Shown: piece after piece, positions 14,752-22,069 of the stretch | Layout of the letters: each line of letters starts with the position of its first letter | How positions within the stretch are numbered: the first letter of the stretch is position 1 | Assembly (NCBI GenBank): GCA_900753715.1 | Contig: CAAEAE010000101.1 | Span: forward strand, 1 to 23,412 | Source of the DNA: an uncultured Roseburia sp. | GTDB taxonomy: Bacteria; Bacillota_A; Clostridia; Lachnospirales; Lachnospiraceae | DNA: 23,412 nucleotides | Reading direction: 5' to 3' | The notes under the pieces: model-generated | Databases searched by the model: none | The model's input: the letters and a program-made list of their open reading frames with translations, nothing else | Told to the model about the DNA's origin: nothing | Position numbers and translations under genes: made by a program

Positions 14752-15979
14752 ACTGTTAGAACAATATAAAAACGGACAATTGAAGGATTCGGAAAAAGAA
14801 CGCGTCGAAGCGGATATTGAGCGGCAGGACGCCATCAGCGAATATCTCTATGAAAACGGTTCCATCCCGGACTTTGATGATTTGACCCCTGATACTTTAA
14901 ATTCATCCTCTATGGAAAAAGACGATGCTTCTTCTGCGGAAACCGGCGATACAAAGTTTGTTGCCATGATGGAGCGCTCCATCCACCGCGCTTTTGTGAA
15001 ACTCGGCGTCACTGTCGGAGCCGCTGTCCTTGTACTGACTCTCTGCGCTGTTTTCCTTCTGCCGCAGGTGGTTTCACTGTTTTTCTACAATCCAGACAAA
15101 GTCGTCGGACGTGCTTCCGAAAGCGGCATCACAACCACGCAGATGAGCCTTGACCTCTCCGTCTACACAGAGCTTTTTGTTCCTTCAAGCTACCGCAATG
15201 AGGTCATCGCAAACAGCAATGGCTACGGAAGCTACGATATTGTAATTCCGCAGACGGCAAGCTACACCTCTCGTTTTACAACCGTAAGCGGTCGTCTGGA
15301 ACGCGGGAAACTGACGCTCTATAACCCGGATGTTCTGCGGCTTCCAACCGCAAACGCCTTTGTTTTGCCGGAAAGTATTTCTGATCCATTGTCGGTTTCT
15401 TCCGAGGACGGCACCGCCATCGGACCATTCGGCACGAAGGAGGAGGACTATGAAATGCTCTCCACCCTCTCCGATACCGAGTGGTACACCGCATATGTTT
15501 CGCTCTCCGACATTATGTCCTACGATGACTTTATCGCATGGCTTGACTCCAAAAAGGATTTGCAGTACGCCTCCCTCTGGTGCGCCGTGTATACATCCGG
15601 TGAAGATGGCTCTCTTTTAGCTAAAAATATCGGTTTTACGCCTGCGCCCTCCGGAACCTGCCTCGACTGGGACAGAAATGCCTACCCGAATCTTTGCCTG
15701 TTGGACAACGCGGACGATTCCTTCCATGACTATCAGACGGACAGCAGCGCCCTGACCACCCATTTTATCAGCCTGCTCTCTTATTTACAGGACCATGACG
15801 AAATTGTTTCTCTCTTTGGAGACAGTGGAGAAGTCTCCGATTACAGCGCCGTTATCGACAGTGTAAAAAATGACGGTCTGCGGCTTTACGGCTTTGCCAT
15901 CGGTGCCAAAAAAGATACCATTCTCTCCCTGCGCGATGACGCAAATGTTTCCTATATTTATACGACGCCACTGCAATAA
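14738..15979 (+). CDS. Membrane anti-sigma factor (Sigma_reg_N / Sigma_reg_C type)
   Basis: A 413-residue partner of the ECF sigma factor. The N-terminal 70 residues are cytosolic and acidic (TYRELLEQYKNGQLKDSEKE, EADIERQDAISEYLYENG) and would bind the sigma factor; they lack the His/Cys of zinc anti-sigma domains. One membrane segment lies at about 89-113 (GVTVGAAVLVLTLCAVFLLPQVV). The large outside domain (about 120-413) carries the paired pattern seen in anti-sigma C-terminal sensor domains, such as TAYVSLSDIMSYDDFIAWLD. I prefer the ATG at 14738, 9 bases after GGAGG, to the one at 14732. Release of the sigma factor probably follows an envelope stress sensed by the outer domain; the signal is unknown. 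Confidence 0.85.
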   Translation: MTYRELLEQYKNGQLKDSEKERVEADIERQDAISEYLYENGSIPDFDDLTPDTLNSSSMEKDDASSAETGDTKFVAMMERSIHRAFVKLGVTVGAAVLVLTLCAVFLLPQVVSLFFYNPDKVVGRASESGITTTQMSLDLSVYTELFVPSSYRNEVIANSNGYGSYDIVIPQTASYTSRFTTVSGRLERGKLTLYNPDVLRLPTANAFVLPESISDPLSVSSEDGTAIGPFGTKEEDYEMLSTLSDTEWYTAYVSLSDIMSYDDFIAWLDSKKDLQYASLWCAVYTSGEDGSLLAKNIGFTPAPSGTCLDWDRNAYPNLCLLDNADDSFHDYQTDSSALTTHFISLLSYLQDHDEIVSLFGDSGEVSDYSAVIDSVKNDGLRLYGFAIGAKKDTILSLRDDANVSYIYTTPLQ

Positions 15980-15981
15980 CC

Positions 15982-16083
15982 TTACGCAAACCATTTTTCT
16001 GTCACGCGGACTACGATGCCGTCCTTCACCTCTAAGAAGAACGGCATCCGGGGTGCGCCGCCCAATTAGATACTTTTCCCCAT
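15982..16083 (-). pseudogene. Short broken reading frame after the ArsR-type gene
   Basis: An ATG (16083) directly touches the TAG stop of the ArsR-type gene and has GGAGG 6 bases before it. The frame reads MGKSI, then TAA, then continues open for 27 codons with plausible codons (including MPFFLEVKDGIVVRVTEKWF) to a final TAA. It could be a small gene with a nonsense codon 6, a remnant of a longer gene, or chance. I do not recognise the family. Confidence 0.3.
16015..16048 (-). other. Strong minus-strand RNA hairpin without U-tract
   Basis: On the minus strand GATGCCGTTCTTC pairs with GAAGGACGGCATC: 13 bases with one G-U, around an 8-base loop. On the plus strand the G-U position becomes a C-A mismatch, so the structure favours the minus-strand transcript. 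No U run follows. It may stabilise or end the exporter/ArsR transcript between the convergent genes. Confidence 0.55.
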
Positions 16084-17238
16084 CTATTCCTCCGTCAGCA
16101 CCTTCCTGCAATATTCCAATGTCTCCTGGATTGTCTCCGTCCGGCTGCGATAATAGACCCTGCCGTCCACCTTCTGCACCTCTATAAGTCCGGCGTCAAG
16201 CAATGCCGCCATATGATGGGAAATCGTGGCGGTGGTCAGGTGAAAGCGCTTTGCAAGCTCACTTCCGTATGCCCGCTCTGTCTTAATGCTGGTTAAAATC
16301 TCAAATTTGCTCTTATCCGACAGGAGTTTTAAAACTATTACGGCTTTTTCCGCCCGCGCCTCCTCGGACATTCCCGCACTTCCGAAACTTTGCAGTTCGC
16401 CGTCTAACGGAAGCAATTCCCCAATTAAAACACCGATTCTTATGTAATAAGGAGATGAAAATCCGCCTGTTTTTGTCGTCTCCGCACTCAGCGAAACCGT
16501 GTGACATGCAAAGATATCCGGAAAAATAATCAGCCCGTTTGGATTTTCTTCCATATCAACCCCCAGCGCCTTTTTTAACTGAGGTAAAAGCTCTTCTTTT
16601 TTCAGAAATTCTTTCCAGTATGCCGCAAATTCATCTGCAACAGCAGTCAGTTCCTTGTCATACCGGTGCAGAATGTCGATTGCCTCTTTTAAAAGCGTTT
16701 CCAGCTGTATCCGGTACTTTTCCGGATTGATAAACACCTGCTGGATTCGCCACTTTTCTTCCTCAGGAAGCTCCATCTGCGCGATGAAACGGCAGATTTC
16801 CATCGCATCCTTCCACTCCCGTTCCTCATCATCCCCAATCCGTGCACCATAGTTCAGCAGACGCTTTCCAAACCGCTTAAAATACTCTTCCTGCGTCAGT
16901 GCCGCCATGTCCGCAAAAAGCGCATCAACGCTCTCATATTCCACCTCCGGACATTCCTTCCAGAGAAGAAGCAGATTTGCAATGCAGCCTTCCCCGCCTG
17001 CGTTTCCTGCAAAATAAAATGTCACCTCATCCCGGTTCTTAAAAATCTTTTTTGCCTCGGCTTCTATGTTCTGTGTCACCGAAATCAAAAGCTCTGCCTT
17101 TTTCCAGTCCAGATTCGGATAACTTCTCTGAATCTCCTCCTGCTCAGCTTTCATGTCCACATCGGATGCAACACTGCGAAGAAGCGTATACGCTTCAAAA
17201 ATGTCATTTCTTCTTTCTGCTACTGTCTGTTTCTGCAA
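16084..17238 (-). CDS. Large ArsR-family transcriptional regulator
   Basis: A 384-residue regulator with a winged helix-turn-helix in the last ~90 residues (ALRLLSDKSKFEIL-type opening, then GSELAKRFHLTTATISHHMA as recognition region and GLIEVQKVDGRVYYR as wing). Classical ArsR proteins are about 100 residues; here about 295 residues precede the DNA-binding domain and probably hold a ligand-binding domain. No CXC-type metal site is seen beside the helix-turn-helix, so an organic ligand is more likely. The start is a TTG: the one at 17238 has GGAG at 9 bases, while the TTG at 17244 is too close. It lies 12 bases after the MFS exporter stop and probably represses that operon through the TTAGA-N6-TCTAA sites upstream. 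Confidence 0.85.
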   Translation of the reverse strand: MQKQTVAERRNDIFEAYTLLRSVASDVDMKAEQEEIQRSYPNLDWKKAELLISVTQNIEAEAKKIFKNRDEVTFYFAGNAGGEGCIANLLLLWKECPEVEYESVDALFADMAALTQEEYFKRFGKRLLNYGARIGDDEEREWKDAMEICRFIAQMELPEEEKWRIQQVFINPEKYRIQLETLLKEAIDILHRYDKELTAVADEFAAYWKEFLKKEELLPQLKKALGVDMEENPNGLIIFPDIFACHTVSLSAETTKTGGFSSPYYIRIGVLIGELLPLDGELQSFGSAGMSEEARAEKAVIVLKLLSDKSKFEILTSIKTERAYGSELAKRFHLTTATISHHMAALLDAGLIEVQKVDGRVYYRSRTETIQETLEYCRKVLTEE

Positions 17239-17250
17239 ATCCAATCTCTC

Positions 17251-18480
17251 CTATTCAAATCGTACTTTTGCGGCTGCAATTCCTAAAAACAGTATAACAC
17301 AAACTGCGCCACTGACGACAAGAATCTGCGAAGTGGAAAATGGAACAACCAGTGCGCCGACCAGCAGCGAAGCCGCCGGAGTGGCAGCACTTGCAGCGGC
17401 GCCAAAAATGGCTCCAACGCGTGCGAGGTATTCCTGCGTCACTTCCTTCATAAGCGCCACACTTGTGGTTGCCGAAATTACACTTGCAAAGAATCCAAGC
17501 AGGAATGAAACTATGATTGTAAGCGCATATACTGCCACCACCTGTCCGCGACAGATGTTTCCAAGACTGTAAGAAGCCATGCAAATTCCAATGCCAACGC
17601 CGCCCCAGACAATTTTTTTTCCCGCTGACAGCTTTTTACTGATAGCCGGAAAAGCAAACGAACCTGCTCCCATTCCCGCCACAAGTGCCACGCCAAATGC
17701 GCTCATAAGCTCCGCTCCCTGCCCCATCACCTCGTTAATAATCGGGCTTTGCAGGGAATTAATCGGCACGATTACCGCATTCGCCAAAACGCCCATCATA
17801 CAAAGATTTTTGACAATACGGCTCTCTTTGAGGTACTGCACACCGCCCTTTAAAACCTCCAGATAGGATGCGAAAGAAAACTGTTTTGCTTCCTGTTTTT
17901 CCTCCTTCACCCGGAGTGTCAGCCGGATGAACGCTGACCCGAAAAAGGTGACGGCATCAATCGCGATTGCTCCCTCAATCCCAAGTTTTCCGATTACCAC
18001 GCCTGCCGCGCCAAGCCCGATGAGCTGCACAACCGTACAGATGGAAGAATTGAGCGAAGTGGCGTGCTCATAATATTCCGGTGCAATCAGCCTTGGAATT
18101 AAAGCCATGGATGCCGGTCCGCAAAAGGCTTCGACCGTTGAAATGATGAGGGTAAATGCAACCATCACCCACGGATTTACTTTTCCAAGAAAATAAAGAA
18201 TGGCAAGTCCCGCTACGACAATGCCCCGGATAACATCTGCGGCAACCGTTACGCGTTTCTTGTTCATCCCCTCCACAAGTGCCCCGGCAAACGGCTGTAC
18301 CAGCACACTCGGAAGCTGGTTCATCGCAAACATTGCCGCCGACCAAGCCGCACTCTCTGTCACCTGATACACCAGCCAGGTAAATGCGATGGAGTCAATC
18401 GAATCCCCGAACCGGCTGATAACGTTTGCCACCAGCACCTTCCTATACTCTTTTTGTGAAAAAATGTCCTTATAGCGCAT
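17251..18480 (-). CDS. MFS exporter (MFS_3 / macrolide- or siderophore-type efflux)
   Basis: A 409-residue major facilitator with about twelve membrane segments. The N-terminus SRFGDSIDSIAFTWLVYQVT is typical of the MFS_3/NreB/Mef group, followed by the loop FAGALVEGMNKKRV (the usual G-D/E-R-x-x-R/K position between helices 2 and 3). Members export macrolides, siderophores or metals; sequence alone does not say which. The start ATG at 18480 has AAAGGAGG about 7 bases before it. An in-frame ATG 27 codons upstream lies in the operator region and is rejected. It is the first gene of a two-gene operon with the ArsR-type regulator. Confidence 0.9.
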   Translation of the reverse strand: MRYKDIFSQKEYRKVLVANVISRFGDSIDSIAFTWLVYQVTESAAWSAAMFAMNQLPSVLVQPFAGALVEGMNKKRVTVAADVIRGIVVAGLAILYFLGKVNPWVMVAFTLIISTVEAFCGPASMALIPRLIAPEYYEHATSLNSSICTVVQLIGLGAAGVVIGKLGIEGAIAIDAVTFFGSAFIRLTLRVKEEKQEAKQFSFASYLEVLKGGVQYLKESRIVKNLCMMGVLANAVIVPINSLQSPIINEVMGQGAELMSAFGVALVAGMGAGSFAFPAISKKLSAGKKIVWGGVGIGICMASYSLGNICRGQVVAVYALTIIVSFLLGFFASVISATTSVALMKEVTQEYLARVGAIFGAAASAATPAASLLVGALVVPFSTSQILVVSGAVCVILFLGIAAAKVRFE

Positions 18481-18493
18481 CGTACTTCCTCCT

Positions 18494-18509
18494 TTAGACG
18501 TTTGTCTTA
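18494..18509. promoter_or_regulatory. ArsR-type operator, copy 3 (next to the ribosome site)
   Basis: TTAGA-CGTTTG-TCTTA matches the other two copies at 9 of 10 arm positions with the same 6-base spacing. It abuts the AAAGGAGG of the exporter gene. Confidence 0.5.
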
Positions 18510-18517
18510 CTTTAATA

Positions 18518-18533
18518 TTAGATATTCGTCTAA
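18518..18533. promoter_or_regulatory. ArsR-type operator, copy 2 (leader)
   Basis: TTAGA-TATTCG-TCTAA, a perfect inverted repeat with the same arms and spacing as copy 1. It lies 10-25 bases downstream of the expected transcription start. Confidence 0.6.
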
Positions 18534-18549
18534 CAATGTTGTTGTACTT

Positions 18550-18578
18550 ACTATAGGACATTATTTTATGTATGTCAA
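18550..18578 (-). promoter_or_regulatory. Promoter of the MFS/ArsR operon
   Basis: On the minus strand TTGACA (18578-18573), 17 bases, TATAGT (18555-18550). Transcription would start near 18543. The -35 box overlaps the edge of the large palindrome at 18577-18612. Confidence 0.75.
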
Positions 18579-18612
18579 TATCAATATTAGATACTTATCT
18601 AATATTGATATT
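18577..18612. promoter_or_regulatory. Perfect 36-base palindrome, ArsR-type operator copy 1
   Basis: Two 17-base arms with no mismatch around a 2-base centre (CT), built on the core TTAGA-N6-TCTAA (18587-18602) and extended by ATATC-AATA on each side. It overlaps the -35 box, where a bound dimer would block RNA polymerase. It is by far the longest perfect inverted repeat I saw in the window. Confidence 0.75.
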
Positions 18613-18643
18613 TTTGCAGTTCCAGAACGAGAGTTTCAATCAT

Positions 18644-19066
18644 CTACCGCTTCTGGTACTCCTGTAATTTTTCATTCATGCGTTTTGCCTCGTCAAACGA
18701 GCGCTTCCATGCCAGCGCAGACATGCACACGTAAATCAGGGCAATCGTAATCATCATGACAAGAACACTCCATGGATTTCTGATATTATACCAGCCAAAC
18801 AGATACCCGCATCCAAGAATAATGGCGTTAATGATGAGATAATGTATGACGGTCCTAATGATGACTTCCCCGATTCTCATGCCTCTTCCCCACGGAAAAA
18901 TCAGGGTACTGAGTGCACATAAAAGCGATGCGCCAAGAATTTCAGGCAATATGAGTGGACTGATGGCATCCGTTGGGGAAAGTACCAGGGTAAAAAAAGC
19001 AACCGCAGCCAGCGTAAGTGTCGTAACCATCGCAAATGTATTGAAGATAAATCCTATTCTTTTCAT
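18644..19066 (-). CDS. DUF3021 four-helix membrane protein
   Basis: A 140-residue DUF3021 protein with four membrane segments (about 8-30, 38-58, 67-90, 97-117) and a charged cytosolic tail (WKRSFDEAKRMNEKLQEYQK). DUF3021 genes are habitually paired with LytTR regulators lacking a receiver domain. The membrane protein is thought to hold or modulate the regulator, like the membrane inhibitors of streptococcal LytTR systems. Here it starts 3 bases after the LytTR stop, with AGGAGG inside the end of that gene, so the two are translationally coupled. It is the last gene of the operon; no clear terminator follows before the MFS control region. Confidence 0.88.
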   Translation of the reverse strand: MKRIGFIFNTFAMVTTLTLAAVAFFTLVLSPTDAISPLILPEILGASLLCALSTLIFPWGRGMRIGEVIIRTVIHYLIINAIILGCGYLFGWYNIRNPWSVLVMMITIALIYVCMSALAWKRSFDEAKRMNEKLQEYQKR

Positions 19067-19069
19067 TTT

Positions 19070-19522
19070 TCATTCCTCCTGCCCTTTTAAGCCAAGCTTG
19101 CGCTTCAGCTCCGGCACATACTGCCTTGAAATCTGCAAACGCTCTCCATTTTTCATACACGCTTCAAATCTGCCGCCAAACGAAGGGCTTAAATTTTTCA
19201 CATTCACCAGATTGATAATCGTTGATTTTGACGCCCGGAAAAAATCTGTGTTTGCAAAACGCTCCTCAAGCTCGTAGAGCTTTTGCTTTGTCTCATACAC
19301 TTCCCTGTCCATGTAGGCAAACACCCGGTTATCCACCGCCTCAAAATAATAAATCTCTGCCGGAGGCACCATAAACAGCTTATCGTCTTTTGACACGGTA
19401 AGCTTTTCCCGCCCGGCTTTGAGCGCATAGATGGTTTTTAGCATCTGTTCGTCCATCTTCCGGCAGCGGATGATGATTTCCTCCTCTTCCCCGTCCGGAC
19501 AATCCTGTATCGTAATTTTCAT
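19070..19522 (-). CDS. LytTR-family DNA-binding regulator without receiver domain
   Basis: A 150-residue regulator. The N-terminal ~45 residues are a short lead region (ITIQDCPDGEEEEIIIRCRK), then the LytTR domain covers about 48-148, with IYYFEAVDNRVFAY, ELEERFANTDFFRASKSTI (the FxRxHRS-like position) and NGERLQISRQYVPELKRKL. There is no phospho-acceptor domain, so activity is probably controlled by the DUF3021 partner. The ATG at 19522 has GGAG 6 bases before it; the GTG at 19534 has no site. LytTR proteins bind direct repeats about 21 bases apart; the likely target is its own ABC operon. Confidence 0.92.
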   Translation of the reverse strand: MKITIQDCPDGEEEEIIIRCRKMDEQMLKTIYALKAGREKLTVSKDDKLFMVPPAEIYYFEAVDNRVFAYMDREVYETKQKLYELEERFANTDFFRASKSTIINLVNVKNLSPSFGGRFEACMKNGERLQISRQYVPELKRKLGLKGQEE

Positions 19523-19540
19523 ATCCATCTCCACATCTTT

Positions 19541-20455
19541 CTATCGGTCTTTTAACTTCCGTTTCCCGGTCACAAACACCGCTATCACAATTGCAGCCGC
19601 CGCATAGGCAAAAAGCAGTACCATCTGCCATTTTACATCAAGCACCTGTCCGTTCATTGTAAGCGTGATTCCCATCTCTTCCTTATAAATCGGAATCAGT
19701 CCCTCCGGCATTCCGGCAAAAGTTTTTTCAACCAGCTCTGCCGTCGCTGTTTCACGCATCATTGCTGCACCGTGCAGGATAGGAAAACATTTTAAAATAT
19801 TTCCGACGCTCTCCGAAAGTTCACCCATCGGCAGATAAATTCCTCCCGCAAATCCGACCAGTGTTCCTATAATTGTAAGTATTCCACTCCATGCACTGTT
19901 GCTGTGTACAAAAAGTGCTATCATATATCCCAGTGCCGAAAAGGTAAACGCATTGCAGACAATCATTCCTGCCAGCTTTAAAAGTACCTGTAACGGAAGC
20001 GCACCAAATCCTTTTCCTATAAAATACAATTCTCCTGCCCCAAGTGTCAACAGGCACATGCCAGACCCAATCATCCACGCCGATAAAATATAGCCAAGTG
20101 CCAGATATAACCGTTTTACCGGTGTCACATAAAATGCCATGATTCGCTTCTGCGTCTCATCAACCACCATCCCGCCAAGAACCGTAAGCGTCACCGTCAC
20201 TGCATTTACCAGCAGAATTCCCGCTAACGTCCACATCTGTATCAGATAGGCAGCATTCTCCCTGTCTGCCTCCGTCACCGCACGGTTTCCATAGGTCTCG
20301 ATGATATTAAGCACCGCTTCACTGTTCAGATTTCCAAGAAAAATCACCATCAGTCCCAGTACAATCAACATTGACAGCATTGAAAAAAAGACCGCGCTTT
20401 TATCCCTCAGATAAAGCAGACAATTTCGTTTTGTCAGATAATAAACTTCTCTCAT
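19541..20455 (-). CDS. ABC-2 type permease
   Basis: A 304-residue membrane subunit of a drug/antibiotic-type ABC exporter. Residues 1-40 hold the typical opening (REVYYLTKRNCLLYLRDKSA then a first membrane helix). A large outside loop carries NAAYLIQMW, four middle helices follow, another outside loop is at about 205-265, and a last helix (MVLLFAYAAAAIVIAVFV) precedes a basic tail. The motif VVDETQKRIMAFYVTPVKRL is characteristic of ABC-2 permeases. It starts 2 bases after the ATPase stop with GGGAG before the ATG. The substrate is unknown. Confidence 0.92.
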   Translation of the reverse strand: MREVYYLTKRNCLLYLRDKSAVFFSMLSMLIVLGLMVIFLGNLNSEAVLNIIETYGNRAVTEADRENAAYLIQMWTLAGILLVNAVTVTLTVLGGMVVDETQKRIMAFYVTPVKRLYLALGYILSAWMIGSGMCLLTLGAGELYFIGKGFGALPLQVLLKLAGMIVCNAFTFSALGYMIALFVHSNSAWSGILTIIGTLVGFAGGIYLPMGELSESVGNILKCFPILHGAAMMRETATAELVEKTFAGMPEGLIPIYKEEMGITLTMNGQVLDVKWQMVLLFAYAAAAIVIAVFVTGKRKLKDR

Positions 20456-20457
20456 CG

Positions 20458-21414
20458 TTACTCCCCTCCCTTTGCATCCGCCAGTGTTTTTCCTGTAATA
20501 TTAAGGAACGCGTCATCCATCGTTCCATTTATCACTTCAAAGCCTTTCAGAAACGGCTCCACATTTTTCAGCAACGGAAGTGCTTCCATGCTGTCAGAAA
20601 CCTTTAACACATAGGCTCCTCCGTCCTGTTTTAGGGATGTGTCCGTCCCGCAGACCGCCAAAAGCTGCGCCTCAAATTCCTGCTGCCTTCCTTCGGTTGG
20701 GACAAGACGCACGAAATCTTTGGTGTATTTTTCTTTCAGGGTAAATGGTGTTCCCTGTTCCTTGATTTTTCCGGCGTCCATAATTGCGATGTGGTCTGCC
20801 CGCGCAGCCTCCTCCATGTAATGCGTGGTGAGAAAAACCGTCGTGTGATGTTCCTTCCGCAGCGCATCAATGCTCTCCCAGACCATTTTTCTGGTTGCCG
20901 GGTCAAGTCCCGTTGTCGGCTCATCCAAAAACAGCACCTCCGGCTGGTTTAAAAATGCGGCTGCAATTTCACATCTCCGCTTCTGCCCGCCGGACAATTT
21001 TTCATACCTTCTGTCCCAGATATCCTGCAACTGCAATTTTTCCCGGACATACTCTGCCTCACTTCGCAGACTCCTTTTCTGTCCGCCCTTTTCCCTCTGA
21101 TACATTGCGCCGCGCACATACAGATTTTCTTTCACGGTCATCTTCTCATCCAGACAGTTATTCTGCCAGACCACACCGATTCTCTTTCGGATTTCCTCAT
21201 CCTGCGTGCCCACGCGGTATCCGCAGATTTCAATCTCTCCCTCCGTCGGACGAAACAGCGTGCACATCATGTTAATCGTGGTCGACTTTCCCGCACCGTT
21301 TACGCCAAGAAATCCAAACAGTTCCCCACGCTCTACCTGAAAGCTGATGTTATCCACAGCTTTTACATCTTTAAAGTATTTTTTCAACCCGCTTACGCTA
21401 ATTGCATTTTCCAT
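20458..21414 (-). CDS. ABC transporter ATPase (DrrA-type)
   Basis: A 318-residue ATPase driving the adjacent permease. Walker A is GVNGAGKS (37-44), the Q-loop VVWQNN (81-86), the signature LSGGQKRR (140-147), Walker B LFLDEPTTGLDP (161-172) and the switch histidine TTHYMEEA (196-203). A C-terminal extension of about 90 residues (DFVRLVPTEG, then TMDDAFLNITGK) is typical of the DrrA/daunorubicin-resistance group. The ATG at 21414 has AGGGGAG 5 bases before it; an ATG 42 codons upstream runs back through the terminator of the previous gene and is rejected. It leads the four-gene operon ATPase-permease-LytTR-DUF3021. Confidence 0.93.
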   Translation of the reverse strand: MENAISVSGLKKYFKDVKAVDNISFQVERGELFGFLGVNGAGKSTTINMMCTLFRPTEGEIEICGYRVGTQDEEIRKRIGVVWQNNCLDEKMTVKENLYVRGAMYQREKGGQKRSLRSEAEYVREKLQLQDIWDRRYEKLSGGQKRRCEIAAAFLNQPEVLFLDEPTTGLDPATRKMVWESIDALRKEHHTTVFLTTHYMEEAARADHIAIMDAGKIKEQGTPFTLKEKYTKDFVRLVPTEGRQQEFEAQLLAVCGTDTSLKQDGGAYVLKVSDSMEALPLLKNVEPFLKGFEVINGTMDDAFLNITGKTLADAKGGE

Positions 21415-21445
21415 GTCCGCTCCCCTTTCTGCTCTTCGCATTATC

Positions 21446-21474
21446 ATCATACGAAAAAGAACAGCCTGCCGCAA
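21446..21474 (-). promoter_or_regulatory. Probable promoter of the ABC/LytTR operon, embedded in the preceding terminator
   Basis: On the minus strand TTGCGG (21474-21469), 17 bases, TATGAT (21451-21446). The -35 box is part of the 3' arm of the terminator hairpin. The boxes are imperfect, consistent with a regulated promoter. Confidence 0.5.
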
Positions 21475-21495
21475 TGAAATTGCGGTAAGCTGTTC
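21454..21495 (-). terminator. Intrinsic terminator after the histidine phosphatase gene
   Basis: On the minus strand GAACAGC pairs with GCTGTTC, then a 3/3 internal loop, then CCGCAAT pairs with ATTGCGG around TTC, followed by five U. Its first arm overlaps the stop codon of the phosphatase gene. Confidence 0.85.
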
Positions 21496-22069
21496 ATTTT
21501 TGGGGGTAAGATGCAATATCCATAATCGTATCGTTCCCAAACCTGATGATAAAATAATCCGTAGGATTTAATTTCCCATTTAAAATCACCCGCTTCTGAA
21601 ATGTAATCCTTCTTTCCTTGGCAGAAGCATCAATGACTTCCAGTTTGCAGTCATTCAAAAAATAGGAACAAATTGCCGTTGCATGCGAAACCACCAGAGC
21701 GCTTTCTCCATCCTCCATTTTTCCAAGGATTCCCTCCATCGCCTTTTTCATCCGTATTTTCACTTCATTTAACGATTCTCCGCCAACATTACGATAATCG
21801 TAATCAGAATATTGTTTATACCAGAAATCCTCTTTTGCCTCCCCAATCGTTCTCTCGTGAAGCCCCTCCACGATTTCCACGTTGTCTGTTATCAGCTTTG
21901 CCGTTTCTATGGCTCTTTTATATGGAGAACTAAAGCATTTCGTAATTCCGCAAAACGCGCTCTTTTTCTCTAATACCAGTTTTCTTCCCTCTTCCGACAA
22001 CGGTATCTGCTCCGTTGGAAGGTCTATTCGTTCCGGGATGGAGTGTCTCATTAAATAGATTGTCTTCAT
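21494..22069 (-). CDS. Histidine phosphatase family protein (phosphoglycerate mutase-like)
   Basis: A 191-residue member of histidine phosphatase branch 1. The catalytic LMRHS motif (6-10, phospho-acceptor His9) is present, with the phosphate-binding SSPYKRAIETA (47-57), the acid in LHERTIGEAKED (70-81) and the second histidine VVSHATAI (126-133). Substrates in this group range from sugar phosphates to cobalamin precursors and cannot be told here. Its ATG overlaps the stop of the upstream 44-codon frame (ATGA), and its own ribosome site is weak, so translation is probably coupled. Confidence 0.9.
   Translation of the reverse strand: MKTIYLMRHSIPERIDLPTEQIPLSEEGRKLVLEKKSAFCGITKCFSSPYKRAIETAKLITDNVEIVEGLHERTIGEAKEDFWYKQYSDYDYRNVGGESLNEVKIRMKKAMEGILGKMEDGESALVVSHATAICSYFLNDCKLEVIDASAKERRITFQKRVILNGKLNPTDYFIIRFGNDTIMDIASYPQK

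Noticed and set aside
15785..16111. A 108-codon minus-strand frame across the end of the anti-sigma gene
   Set aside because: It mixes antisense sequence of the anti-sigma gene with a frame-shifted reading of the ArsR gene end; no domain or start signal.
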